A stretch of DNA of 64,000 nt from an uncultured Pseudomonadales bacterium (GTDB lineage Bacteria; Pseudomonadota; Gammaproteobacteria; Pseudomonadales; Cellvibrionaceae): contig CANLDL010000004.1 in NCBI GenBank assembly GCA_947489425.1, positions 248,001-312,000 of the forward strand. Reading direction: 5' to 3'. How positions within the stretch are numbered: the first letter of the stretch is position 1; every line of letters starts with the position of its first letter. The notes beneath the pieces are model-generated. The model saw only the letters and a list, made by a program, of their open reading frames with translations, was not told the DNA's origin and did no database searches. Of the stretch, positions 8,744 through 17,667 are shown piece by piece. Position numbers and translations under genes: made by a program.

Positions 8744-9676
8744 ATGGTAAAAACCAACGCCCCACGCTTTTCAATTGCACTGCTACATCCTAGGTATTGG
8801 CTAACATGGCTAGGCTTTGGTGTGCTTGCTCTACTTGCTCAGCTACCTTTCAAATGGCAAATGTGGATGGGAAGGAAACTAGGTCGGTTATTGTATCGCT
8901 TAGTTAAGCGCCGTCGTTTAATTGCTGAGCGTAATGTTGAGCTGTGCTTTCCTGAGTATAGCGCCGAGCAGCAACAAGATTTGGTTATAAGGCACTTTGA
9001 ATCCAATGGTTTGATCTTATTTGAGATGGGTATGGCTTGGTTTATGCCTTATTGGCGCTTGCGTAAGCGCTTTGTTGTTAAAGGCCGCGAGAATTGGGAC
9101 AAGCTTCAAGATAATAATCAAGGTGGTTTGATTATAGGTTTACATATGGCGACCTTAGAGATTGCTAATGTCGGGGCTAACCGTTTATTTACTATGTCTG
9201 TCTCTTATCGCCCGCATAATAATAAGGCCTATGATTTTATACAATATCGTGGTCGTATTCGCCACAATGCTGAGGCTAAGACAATTGCTCGTCACGATGT
9301 ACGGGGTATGGTGCGTACTCTTAAGCAAGGTGGTTTACTATGGTATGCACCGGATCAAGACTATGGGCGTAAAGTGAGTCAATTTGTTCCTTGGTTTGGT
9401 ATTGAGACTGCAACACTTGCTATGACGCCCAAGCTCTTAAAAATGGCCAAAGTCCCCGCGTTGGCTGTTATGTATTACCGTTTGCCTGACTTTAGTGGTT
9501 ATGTGCTTGACTTTAGGGAAGTTATCGAAGGAATCCCATCGGGAGATGATAACTCTGATTTAGCATTGCTTAACCGCCATATCGAGGCTTGTGTTCGTGA
9601 AAAACCCGAAGAGTATTGGTGGGTGCATCGACGCTTTAAGACACGCCCAGATGGGCAGGATAGCTTCTATAAGTAG
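8744..9676 (+). CDS. Lipid A late acyltransferase, LpxL/HtrB family
   Basis: This inner-membrane acyltransferase of 310 residues adds a secondary acyl chain to Kdo-lipid A during outer-membrane biogenesis. An N-terminal membrane segment lies at about residues 18-36. The catalytic HX4E motif is H134-MATL-E139, and the usual downstream YRPHNN segment follows. AERNVELCFPE near residue 61 is a family hallmark. LpxL and LpxM share these motifs, so the position acylated is uncertain; the N-terminal FSIALLHPRYW resembles LpxL more closely. Confidence 0.88.
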   Translation: MVKTNAPRFSIALLHPRYWLTWLGFGVLALLAQLPFKWQMWMGRKLGRLLYRLVKRRRLIAERNVELCFPEYSAEQQQDLVIRHFESNGLILFEMGMAWFMPYWRLRKRFVVKGRENWDKLQDNNQGGLIIGLHMATLEIANVGANRLFTMSVSYRPHNNKAYDFIQYRGRIRHNAEAKTIARHDVRGMVRTLKQGGLLWYAPDQDYGRKVSQFVPWFGIETATLAMTPKLLKMAKVPALAVMYYRLPDFSGYVLDFREVIEGIPSGDDNSDLALLNRHIEACVREKPEEYWWVHRRFKTRPDGQDSFYK

Positions 9677-9921
9677 TAATAACGACATAGAATAAGAAAA
9701 ATAATATATAGCTCCAAGCATCAAAATTTTATAATAGTTTTTGTGATTGATAGCGATATCAATAATATCCTTGTATAAGCCTGTTTCGGTCAGTACTATT
9801 GCATCTTTTTAGTGCCGTAGTTTTTGTGTTATAGCTAATAGATCTTAGTTAGCGGCAACCGCGGATATTTATTAAGTAATACCCTTTACGCACATTTTTT
9901 AAGAAATACCGGAGTATCAGC

Positions 9922-10815
9922 ATGAATCAAAATGGTCCAGCACTTCAAGGCAGTATGGTTGCATTAGTAACCCCTATGCACCTTGATGGCTCTATTGATT
10001 GGATATCATTAGATAAATTAGTTGAATTCCATATTAAAGAAGGTACCAATACCATTGTCGCCGTAGGTACTACGGGCGAGTCTGCAACCTTGTCAGTTAG
10101 CGAACATTTACAGGTTGTAGAACGTGTTGTGGATAAGGTTACTGGCCGCATATCTGTGGTTGCAGGTACGGGTGCTAACTCTACACGTGAAGCTGTCGAG
10201 TTGACTAAATCTGCTCATTCTGTGGGCGTTGATGCTTGTTTATTGGTTGTACCTTATTATAACAAGCCAACGCAGGAAGGACTGTTTAGCCACTTTAGTT
10301 TTATTGCCGATGCAGTGGCTGTGCCACAGATCCTATACAATGTACCGGGTCGTACAATTACCGATATGCAAAATGATATTGTTGTGCGTTTATCTGCCCA
10401 TGAAAATATTATAGGTATTAAAGATGCGACGGGTGATATTGCTCGCGGTGAAGAGCTAATAAATAGCGTTCCAGATGATTTTTATGTCTACTCTGGGGAT
10501 GACCCAACCGCACCTGAGTTAATGCTAGTTGGCGGTAAAGGTAATATATCGGTTACCGCTAATGTAGCGCCACGAAAAATGGCCGAGCTTTGTCGTTTGG
10601 CTATTGCTGGCGAGGCAGAGGCAGCAAGAAACTTACAAAGTGAATTAAACCCTCTTCATGGGGCTTTATTCACCGAGGCTAACCCTATCCCTGTAAAATG
10701 GGCTGTGTCTGAGTTAGGTTTAATGCCAAGTGGTATACGTTTGCCATTAACGCCACTAACCGATAGCAGTAAAGAGCCATTACGTAATGCGATGACTTCG
10801 CTTTCTCTGATTTAA
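9922..10815 (+). CDS. dapA: 4-hydroxy-tetrahydrodipicolinate synthase
   Basis: DapA condenses pyruvate with aspartate semialdehyde, the first committed step of the diaminopimelate/lysine pathway. The 297-residue protein has the Schiff-base lysine K167 in IIGIKDATGD, Y139 in ILYNVPGRT, and the GTTGES loop (residues 49-54). A ribosome binding site (CGGAG) precedes the ATG. It heads a run with bamC and an MBL-fold hydrolase, an arrangement common in gammaproteobacteria. The 245 bases upstream show no lysine riboswitch that I can recognise. Confidence 0.96.
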   Translation: MNQNGPALQGSMVALVTPMHLDGSIDWISLDKLVEFHIKEGTNTIVAVGTTGESATLSVSEHLQVVERVVDKVTGRISVVAGTGANSTREAVELTKSAHSVGVDACLLVVPYYNKPTQEGLFSHFSFIADAVAVPQILYNVPGRTITDMQNDIVVRLSAHENIIGIKDATGDIARGEELINSVPDDFYVYSGDDPTAPELMLVGGKGNISVTANVAPRKMAELCRLAIAGEAEAARNLQSELNPLHGALFTEANPIPVKWAVSELGLMPSGIRLPLTPLTDSSKEPLRNAMTSLSLI

Positions 10816-10830
10816 ATATTGATATAGTTT

Positions 10831-11994
10831 ATGAAACAATCGTTGTTTTTTTTGACCCGTTTTTCTTTGTTGGTTTTATTAATAGGGGTGGTTGGCTGCT
10901 CTTTTTCACGTAAAAAGCCAGATTATCTCGAATCTGAATCACTGCCACCGATTAAAGTGCCAGAAGAGCTTGATGACAGGCGTATTGGTCAATTGTATCG
11001 CTTGCCCGAGCAAGAAATTATCGTACCATCTTCATTTAAAGTACCTTTTCCACCTGCTGGTTCGGCGTTGGCTTCAGAAAGAGGGGCAACACTACAAAAA
11101 CTCGACGATAAGCTATGGATATTAAACGATACTACGGTTGCTAAAACTTGGGTACAGCTCATTAATTTTTTAACAGATAGAAATGTCAGCTTAGCAAAAA
11201 CAGATTTAGAGAATGCAGTCCTACAAACTAATTGGTTTAACGAGGGTTTGCAGCCCGGGTTTAGCATTCGTTATCGCCTGCGTTTAGAGCGAGGTTTCCA
11301 AACTAATACCACAGAGATCTATTTGACTAATCAGAAAAGAGATAGCTCTAATTTGATCAGCGAATGGTCTGGTCAAGATAAAACTATTGGTGATGATAGT
11401 ATTCATGGACAATTGATCGCTGATGCTTTACTTAAATATCTAACCGGTGGCCAGAGCAATGTGGGTAATTCTCTATTGGCAGAGTCTATTAGCCTACCCG
11501 AAAAATCAAAATTGATATTAGTTAATAACGAGCCCGCACTATCGATAGAGTTTGGTGGCGGTAGTTCAAGAATTTATCAAGCATTATCCAACGCGTTAGT
11601 TACCGATGGCTTCTTGGTATACGATAAAGACACTGCTAATGGCTTTTTCCATTTCGATACCTATGAAGTAGACCAGAAAAAACGACGCTTGTTGGGTTTG
11701 GTTAGATCTAAGGAAACAATACAAAAAGAAAAAATTATCGCAAATAAGAAGAGTCGCCACTCCCTAGAAAAGATCATAGAAAGATTGCCCAATAAACCGA
11801 GTATTAATACGTTCTTTTTTAAGGGTAAAAATCGACCAAATGTGTCTCGCCTTTCTGGTGTGCCAGGCTTTCTATTAGTGGTTAAGCTTGCAGATAATGG
11901 CCATACAATATATGTAAGAGATGGTTACGGTAAAGTACTTAAAACCGATGATGCTAAAGAATTATTAGACGAGATTCGCCTGCGTCTTTTCTAA
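10831..11994 (+). CDS. bamC: Outer membrane assembly lipoprotein BamC
   Basis: BamC is a lipoprotein subunit of the BAM complex, which folds beta-barrel proteins into the outer membrane. The 387-residue protein has a lipoprotein signal with Cys23 in the lipobox (VVGC). The next 60 residues form the unstructured BamD-binding segment (DYLES, PPIKVPEEL, LYRLPE), and two helix-grip domains follow. It starts 15 bases after dapA and is almost certainly co-transcribed with it, as in E. coli where the gene was called nlpB. Confidence 0.93.
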   Translation: MKQSLFFLTRFSLLVLLIGVVGCSFSRKKPDYLESESLPPIKVPEELDDRRIGQLYRLPEQEIIVPSSFKVPFPPAGSALASERGATLQKLDDKLWILNDTTVAKTWVQLINFLTDRNVSLAKTDLENAVLQTNWFNEGLQPGFSIRYRLRLERGFQTNTTEIYLTNQKRDSSNLISEWSGQDKTIGDDSIHGQLIADALLKYLTGGQSNVGNSLLAESISLPEKSKLILVNNEPALSIEFGGGSSRIYQALSNALVTDGFLVYDKDTANGFFHFDTYEVDQKKRRLLGLVRSKETIQKEKIIANKKSRHSLEKIIERLPNKPSINTFFFKGKNRPNVSRLSGVPGFLLVVKLADNGHTIYVRDGYGKVLKTDDAKELLDEIRLRLF

Positions 11995-12056
11995 GTTAAG
12001 TTTGCCATTTTAAGCGATGAGCTTGTAAAGTCTGTTTTTATATTCGTTGGGTTTTT

Positions 12057-12812
12057 ATGCGGTTTTCTTCATTGGGCAGTGGTAGTAAAGGTAACGGAAC
12101 ACTTATCTGCTATGAAGACTGCACGATATTAGTTGATTGTGGCTTTACACTAAAACAAACGCTCAAGCGACTCGAACGCTTAAATGTATCGGCCGAGCAA
12201 ATAGATGCTATTGTTGTGACTCATGAGCATGGTGATCACCTAAATGGTGTTGGCCCACTTGCTAGAAAATACAAACTCCCAGTTTATATGACATCGGCCA
12301 CATACCGTAGTCGCAGTATTGGTGTTTTGCCAGAACTCATCTTAATCAAAAATTATCTGCCTTTTTCTATTAAATCTATCAATATAACCCCTGTTGCAGT
12401 ACCTCATGATGCCAGTGAACCAGCTCAATTTGTATTTGAGGCGAATGACCTGCGCTTAGGTATTTTAACCGATTTGGGGAGTATTACCCCCCATGTAGAG
12501 ATGCACTATCAGGCATGTGATGGGCTTGTACTTGAGTCTAATCATGATTCACTGATGCTTGCATCGGGAGAATATCCGACCTCTTTAAAGCAACGAGTCG
12601 GCGGCCCATGGGGACACCTTAACAACCGTCAGGCGGCAGACTTTTTAATGCGTGTCGACCGCGACCGCCTAAAGCAACTCGTGATTGCTCATATTAGCCT
12701 CCAAAATAATACCATTGCCTTGGTCGAGGAAGCATTTGCTGAGGTTAGTGCACCCATCGATAACATCCATTATGCCTGTCAAGATGAGGGTTTCGATTGG
12801 ATTAGTTTGTAA
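12057..12812 (+). CDS. MBL-fold metallo-hydrolase (YycJ/WalJ-like)
   Basis: This 251-residue metallo-beta-lactamase-fold hydrolase has the metal motif THEHGDH (H56, H58, D60, H61), an N-terminal SLGSGSKGN strand typical of the YycJ/VicX group, and further ligands in VPHDA, LTDLG and the ESNHD segment. Members are thought to be nucleases or general hydrolases in the cytoplasm. It follows dapA-bamC by 62 bases, as in many gammaproteobacteria, although purC, often next, is absent here. The substrate is not known. Confidence 0.85.
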   Translation: MRFSSLGSGSKGNGTLICYEDCTILVDCGFTLKQTLKRLERLNVSAEQIDAIVVTHEHGDHLNGVGPLARKYKLPVYMTSATYRSRSIGVLPELILIKNYLPFSIKSINITPVAVPHDASEPAQFVFEANDLRLGILTDLGSITPHVEMHYQACDGLVLESNHDSLMLASGEYPTSLKQRVGGPWGHLNNRQAADFLMRVDRDRLKQLVIAHISLQNNTIALVEEAFAEVSAPIDNIHYACQDEGFDWISL

Positions 12813-12977
12813 GTTATTTGTGTCTATTAAATATACAAGCCAATCATGTTATTCAGTTGCTTTTTACAACTTATTCAGCTATTTTTATACTATATAGACT
12901 TGTTTTTTGTTATCTTTATAACGAAATTAGTCAAATCTATCGCAATAAACACATCACTAACAGTAGATCAAACAGCC

Positions 12978-13289
12978 ATGACGTTTATAACTGGTATTAG
13001 TAATGATCCTTCAAGGATGCACAAAGTTGATGATCGCAGGCGAACAGAGCGAAAATCTACATCCATTCGTGTTGAAATCACACATCCCTCTATAGGTACT
13101 ATTATTGGGTCTACGCGCGATATTTCAGATGGTGGCGCGTCGGTAAAAATTGAAAATCATCCTATTCCTCCACTGGGTACCTCTGTAAAGGTAAGGTTTA
13201 TCAAAATGGTAGGTGCGGTTAACCAAGAACCTGTTAACATGAAAGTCATGCACCATATGCGTAATACCATTGGATTGATGTTTGCCTAA
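12978..13289 (+). CDS. PilZ domain protein
   Basis: This is a small single-domain cyclic-di-GMP receptor candidate, 103 residues from ATG 12978. The c-di-GMP signature is present: an arginine cluster DDRRRTERK near the N-terminus and, about 25 residues later, DISDGGASV (the D/N-x-S-x-x-G motif). The frame is open upstream to 12846, but that extension would encode a hydrophobic, AT-rich leader with no ribosome binding site. ATG 13017 is another possible start. Its target is unknown; c-di-GMP enzymes and a Tad pilus are encoded later in the window. Confidence 0.8.
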   Translation: MTFITGISNDPSRMHKVDDRRRTERKSTSIRVEITHPSIGTIIGSTRDISDGGASVKIENHPIPPLGTSVKVRFIKMVGAVNQEPVNMKVMHHMRNTIGLMFA

Positions 13290-13382
13290 AGCGACCTGTT
13301 ATCGTATTCATTGTTATCAACGCATAGCCTCTTTGTGCTTTTTATTTTTTGTTCTTATTATCCCTCTCTTTTATAACTATTG

Positions 13383-14213
13383 ATGAATATTTGCGGTATT
13401 TATTCCTTCTTGCCGAGTGAGGCCATTGCTCCTATTAATTTAGACGCTCTCGCGAGTGAAACGGGACTAGTTATTCTCGATCAAGCCCCTGTCTCATTTG
13501 AAGAAGGGGCTTTGGTATTAGGTGTTTCTGATCAGGGGTTGGGGCTTCACTTTACCGGGAAAAAAACACCTAAACCTATTTGGGTTGATTTTTTGGGCGG
13601 GGCTAATGCCCATCGACGTCAATTTGGGGGTGGTAAGAGCCAGTTAATAGCAAAAGCTGTAGGCTTAAAAAGCCGTTATCGGCCACATATATTAGATGTT
13701 ACAGCAGGCCTTGGGCAAGATGGCTTTGTGTTGAGTACCTTGGGTTGTAACGTTACCCTAATTGAGCGTGTGCCTGTTATTTTTGAATTGTTAAAGGATG
13801 GTCTATCGAGGGCAGGGAAAACAAGCGATGAGCAATTACGGGCTATTATTCAGCGTATATCTCTTATGGGTAAAAACTCGATAGAGTATTTGAACTCTAT
13901 CGATAGTGAGTCAGATAATAGGCCTGATGTTATTTATGTGGATCCGATGTTTCCCGAGCGCCAAAAGAGCGCCCAGGTTAAAAAGAATATGAGCGTATTC
14001 CAAACGCTTGTTGGTAGTGACAATGATGCAGGTGATTTGCTCGATTTGGCGTTAACTCGTGCAAAGTACCGTGTTGTTATTAAACGGCCTAGGAAAGCCG
14101 CCAGTATTTCAGAGCAATTTCCAGATAAAAAATTGCCTAAAGCTGGTTTGGTACTGGAGGGAAAATCAAGCCGATACGACATTTACCCGATTGCTAAAAT
14201 GCCAGAGATCTAA
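13383..14213 (+). CDS. rsmJ: 16S rRNA (guanine-1516-N2)-methyltransferase
   Basis: RsmJ methylates N2 of G1516 in the 30S subunit using S-adenosylmethionine. The protein of about 276 residues has the family landmarks: LGGANAHRRQFGGGKSQ-like binding segment, the SAM motif DVTAGLGQDGFVL, the ER acidic motif, the catalytic DPMFPER, and a closing KRPRKA segment. I prefer ATG 13383 to the TTG immediately before it. No strong ribosome binding site is visible for either. It stands alone, 93 bases after the PilZ gene. Confidence 0.92.
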   Translation: MNICGIYSFLPSEAIAPINLDALASETGLVILDQAPVSFEEGALVLGVSDQGLGLHFTGKKTPKPIWVDFLGGANAHRRQFGGGKSQLIAKAVGLKSRYRPHILDVTAGLGQDGFVLSTLGCNVTLIERVPVIFELLKDGLSRAGKTSDEQLRAIIQRISLMGKNSIEYLNSIDSESDNRPDVIYVDPMFPERQKSAQVKKNMSVFQTLVGSDNDAGDLLDLALTRAKYRVVIKRPRKAASISEQFPDKKLPKAGLVLEGKSSRYDIYPIAKMPEI

Positions 14214-14285
14214 CTTTATAAAGCGTATAGACAAGTAAAAAATAACTAGGGCATCTAGTGTATAAAGAGCAAGAGAAAAAGCCGA

Positions 14286-15095
14286 ATGAAAATTAATGTT
14301 ATGTTAGGCCTTACCTTTGGCATTGTTTTGATTGTAATGATGAGTAAGGTGTTTGCTGTAGCGAGTGTAAGCCTGCGCTATGAGGCTCCTAAATCAGAGA
14401 TCGATAAATCTACTCTAGAGTGGATTAAAGCTTTGCCTAGAGAGGTTTTAATTGTTGAGGCTAACAGTGATCAGGATAAGGTCAATGTAATGGATGGTAT
14501 TGTTAACTACATCAACGAGACGTTTAAACTTGAATATTCTATTACTCTAGTGATTGGTTCTGGGCGTGTTGCTTACGCGGATGGTCGGGATAGAGTTATT
14601 TTTATACCTTTTAGCTTTTTTGAAGAGGCACGACAATTATTTTCACAAGCAGGTAAGGGCGATTTAATTAATCAGGCCGTTAGCGACGCTTTTTTACATA
14701 CAGTTCTACACGAGTTAGGGCACCTCTTAATAGAGATGCATGATATTCCTATTGTTGGACGCGAAGAAGATGCTGTTGATGCTTTAGCAACAGCGTTGAT
14801 GATCGATTCATTTACTCGTGGGGCACAAAGAGTAGAGCATATTGCTGAACTTTACGGGCTTGAGCGAGAAGAGATAAAAAATTTACGCAAGTGGGATTTT
14901 ATTGGCGAGCATAGCTTAAATATACAGCGGCATTATCAAATGTTATGTCATGTATATGGCAGTGCACCAGATAAATATAAAGAACTGAAACGTCGTGTTG
15001 GCTTTAGTGATGACCGTGCTGATATTTGCATTGATGAGTACCAGCAAATAACGCAGGGTTGGTTTCAATTATTGGAACCTTATTTTCAAGAGTAA
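14286..15095 (+). CDS. Exported HExxH putative metallopeptidase (DUF4344-like)
   Basis: This 269-residue protein has an N-terminal hydrophobic segment (about residues 6-26) that could be a signal peptide or anchor, and a zinc-protease-like motif HELGH at residues 142-146. The motif is followed at residues 160-166 by an acidic segment (E160, E161, D162, D166) that could supply the third ligand. The spacing and the DAVDALAT stretch resemble DUF4344, a predicted metallopeptidase family. Expected location is the periplasm or its membrane face. No partner gene is adjacent and the substrate is unknown. Confidence 0.65.
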   Translation: MKINVMLGLTFGIVLIVMMSKVFAVASVSLRYEAPKSEIDKSTLEWIKALPREVLIVEANSDQDKVNVMDGIVNYINETFKLEYSITLVIGSGRVAYADGRDRVIFIPFSFFEEARQLFSQAGKGDLINQAVSDAFLHTVLHELGHLLIEMHDIPIVGREEDAVDALATALMIDSFTRGAQRVEHIAELYGLEREEIKNLRKWDFIGEHSLNIQRHYQMLCHVYGSAPDKYKELKRRVGFSDDRADICIDEYQQITQGWFQLLEPYFQE

Positions 15096-15142
15096 TCGTG
15101 TAGGTTCTGCATTCTATTTACGAGCAGTTTTTTATGAATACT

Positions 15143-16108
15143 TTAACATGACACCAAATTACGTTGCTCGCCCTTAAGAAAGCTCTCTATATTATCAATT
15201 ACCATATCTGCTTGGCATTGCAGCGAGTCATCGCTGCTCCAAGCAACGTGAGGAGTTAAGATAAAGTTTGTACTCTTATGTAAGGATAATAGTGGATTAT
15301 CCTTTGCAATAGGCTCGCTGATTGCAACATCAAAACCTGCTCCGGCTATTAGCTTTTCTTCTAGCGCAGTCACTAAATCTTGCTCGTCGACCAGTCCCCC
15401 TCTTGCGGTATTGATCAACAAGGCACTTGGCTTCATTTTTTTAAATTCTTTCAAGGTAATCAGGTTTTTGGTCGTCTCACTTAAAGGGCAGTGGAGTGAG
15501 ATAATATCACTGCTTGCGATTAGCTCGTCAAAAGTGAGGTAATTTGGCCTGTTGGATACCAGTTGTCCTTTTCTGCCGGCAAAGACTACGTTAAGGCCTA
15601 ATGCTTGGCCCATTTGGGCTGTCGCTTGTCCTAGGCTCCCACCACCAATAATACCAAGTTGTGAGCCTTTTAAATCAAATGTCTGAGATAGGTAACCATG
15701 AAAATGGGGCGATTGGCTCCAGCCACCATTCATTACATGTTGGTGATAGCGAGATAGATGGCGACGCAAGCTAAAAATTAATGCAAAGGTGTGTTCCGGT
15801 ACCGACGTTACCGAGTAACCTGGCGTATTGCTCACGCTAATGGATTGAGCGTTGCAATGCTCGATATCGACGTTATTAAATCCTGTTGCAATAACGGCGA
15901 TATGCTTAAGGGCTGGCAGCGCTGTAATAGTGACTGCATCGAGTACGACTTTATTGGTAATAATGATATCTGCGTCGATACAGCGATCTATGATTTCTTG
16001 CGGTGATGTCGCATCATACTCAACCCATTGATGTGCTTTGTTGAGGGGTTTAAAGGAAATGTGCGCAGGTATAGAACCTTTATCGAGAAATACAATTTTT
16101 GTCCCCAT
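15143..16108 (-). CDS. D-2-hydroxyacid dehydrogenase (glycerate dehydrogenase/hydroxypyruvate reductase type)
   Basis: This NAD(P)-dependent cytosolic dehydrogenase interconverts a 2-oxo acid and a D-2-hydroxy acid. The 321-residue protein has the nucleotide fold GIIGGGSLGQATA at about residue 155, and the catalytic triad Arg in NTARGGLVDE, Glu in ISEPIAKDNPLL and His in LTPHVAWSS. Overall it is nearest to HprA, suggesting hydroxypyruvate/glycerate, but sequence alone does not settle the substrate. It begins 18 bases after the PA2817-like gene on the same strand. Confidence 0.85.
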   Translation of the reverse strand: MGTKIVFLDKGSIPAHISFKPLNKAHQWVEYDATSPQEIIDRCIDADIIITNKVVLDAVTITALPALKHIAVIATGFNNVDIEHCNAQSISVSNTPGYSVTSVPEHTFALIFSLRRHLSRYHQHVMNGGWSQSPHFHGYLSQTFDLKGSQLGIIGGGSLGQATAQMGQALGLNVVFAGRKGQLVSNRPNYLTFDELIASSDIISLHCPLSETTKNLITLKEFKKMKPSALLINTARGGLVDEQDLVTALEEKLIAGAGFDVAISEPIAKDNPLLSLHKSTNFILTPHVAWSSDDSLQCQADMVIDNIESFLKGEQRNLVSC

Positions 16109-16126
16109 GTGTTTTCCTTTTTATCG

Positions 16127-16534
16127 CTATTGGTTTTGTTCTTTTAAAAACTGCTTGGCAACTGCAATATCGAACTCACGACCTTGGCTTTCAGCTGCGT
16201 ATCTGAGTTCGTCGAGCTGCTGGTAAAATTCGATTTCGTTGTCGGGCATAAAATGTAGGCAGGAGCCCCCAAAGAACCAGAGTAGATCTCTAGAAAAGTG
16301 GATTAACAAGTGGTTGTAACCATTAATTATACGCTCGGCAAGCCACTGACCCTGTTCGCTCATTTCCTCGCTATAGCTTTCATAAGTGCAGAGTTTATCT
16401 AGAGTGCGCATGAACTGCTGGTCGTGCTCTGTGAGTTCGCTCAAGCTGATTTGGTAAGGGCGCTCTTTGCTAATATTTTCTTTAAATTGTTTGAGTAGGT
16501 CTACATGGTGAGTAAAGTATTGCGTATAATGCAT
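16127..16534 (-). CDS. PA2817-like conserved protein of unknown function
   Basis: This 135-residue cytosolic protein has no membrane segment. It resembles the Pseudomonas PA2817 family, most clearly in a block with RDLLWFFGGSCLHFMPD near residues 82-98 followed by an E-x5-LDELR helix. No function is known for the family. It is upstream of, and close to, the 2-hydroxyacid dehydrogenase gene, and the two are probably one operon. Confidence 0.7.
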   Translation of the reverse strand: MHYTQYFTHHVDLLKQFKENISKERPYQISLSELTEHDQQFMRTLDKLCTYESYSEEMSEQGQWLAERIINGYNHLLIHFSRDLLWFFGGSCLHFMPDNEIEFYQQLDELRYAAESQGREFDIAVAKQFLKEQNQ

Positions 16535-16645
16535 AAGCTTAGGTAGTCTCTTTAAATCTCATTTATTTTATGGCGCTAACTCATAGGGCTATCGTTAGAG
16601 TATTAGCCATATGTAAGTTGTGGCTATTAGTTTACCACTTCGTCC

Positions 16646-16672
16646 AGAGCCTGTTCACACTAATTCAATATC
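16646..16672. repeat. Isolated sequence resembling one end of the MITE-like element
   Basis: These 27 bases match the left end of the 41872-42143 element (41874-41900) at 22 of 27 positions, around the shared core CCTGTT-ACACTA. No inverted partner is seen nearby. It may be a degraded element end or chance. Confidence 0.3.
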
Positions 16673-16740
16673 GGCTGTTGTGAGAAAATAGAGCTTAATT
16701 TACTACATATTATTCCTTAACAAAGGCTTCGATCACAATT

Positions 16741-17661
16741 ATGACGACTGCATTATCTATAAGATCGCTCAAAAAAGTCTATAGCAATGGCTTTGAGGCA
16801 CTAAAAGGCATTGACCTTGATGTTGAGGAGGGCGATTTTTTTGCGCTACTGGGGCCAAATGGCGCTGGTAAATCAACGACTATTAGCGTTATTTGTTCGT
16901 TGGCACTAAAGTCCGAAGGTGCAATCCGTATTTTTGAACACGACATTGATGATGATTTTTCAGCGGCTAAAAAATGTATTGGTATTGTTCCTCAAGAATT
17001 CAACTTTAATCAGTTCGAAAAAGTATACGATATCGTTGCTAATCAAGGCGGCTACTTTGGCTTATCTCGTGCGCTCAGCGAACGGCGTACTGAAAAATAC
17101 CTAAAGCAGCTAGGGTTATGGGATAAACGCAACGATACCTCGCGCAGTTTATCGGGTGGTATGAAGCGACGTTTAATGATTGCACGTGCACTGATACATG
17201 AACCCAAATTATTAATTCTAGATGAACCAACGGCCGGCGTTGATATTGAACTGCGGCGTTCTATGTGGGCTTTTTTAAAAGAAATAAATGCGCAAGGCAC
17301 AACGATTATTTTGACGACGCATTATTTGGAGGAGGCCGAAAGCCTTTGCCGTAATATTGCTATCATTGATAAGGGTGAAATCGTGGAACACACGAGTATT
17401 AAATCACTCTTACAAAGATTGGATAAAGAAACATTGATTTTTGATTTAAAAAATGAGTTGAAAACTCCCCCAGTTTTTGAAAAATGCGAATCAACACTTA
17501 TCGATAACTTCACTTTGGAAGTTGTAGTCAGCAAAGAACATTCTCTTAATTATGTATTTGGGTGTTTAAATGAACAAGATATTCAAGTAACGAGTATGCG
17601 AAATAAGAGTAACCGACTTGAAGAGTTATTTATATCACTAGTAGAAAAAGATAAAGGATAA
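16741..17661 (+). CDS. yadG: ABC transporter ATP-binding protein, YadG-like
   Basis: This is the nucleotide-binding subunit of an ABC-2 type transporter. The 306-residue protein has Walker A GPNGAGKST near residue 40, the Q-loop VPQEFNFN, signature LSGGMKRR, Walker B LLILDEPTAG and H-loop TTHYLEEAE. It follows E. coli YadG over its full length, including the C-terminal MRNKSNRLEELF segment. The permease starts six bases after the stop. The substrate of YadGH is not established. Confidence 0.9.
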   Translation: MTTALSIRSLKKVYSNGFEALKGIDLDVEEGDFFALLGPNGAGKSTTISVICSLALKSEGAIRIFEHDIDDDFSAAKKCIGIVPQEFNFNQFEKVYDIVANQGGYFGLSRALSERRTEKYLKQLGLWDKRNDTSRSLSGGMKRRLMIARALIHEPKLLILDEPTAGVDIELRRSMWAFLKEINAQGTTIILTTHYLEEAESLCRNIAIIDKGEIVEHTSIKSLLQRLDKETLIFDLKNELKTPPVFEKCESTLIDNFTLEVVVSKEHSLNYVFGCLNEQDIQVTSMRNKSNRLEELFISLVEKDKG

Positions 17662-17667
17662 TAGGTA

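Noticed and set aside
9677..9921. Lysine riboswitch ahead of dapA
   Set aside because: The 245 bases do not show the expected multi-helix pattern by eye, and only short AT-rich hairpins are possible.
12846..12977. N-terminal extension of the PilZ gene that would add a membrane segment
   Set aside because: The extension is AT-rich, has no ribosome binding site, and the conserved domain starts after ATG 12978; the hydrophobic stretch is probably a translation of intergenic sequence.
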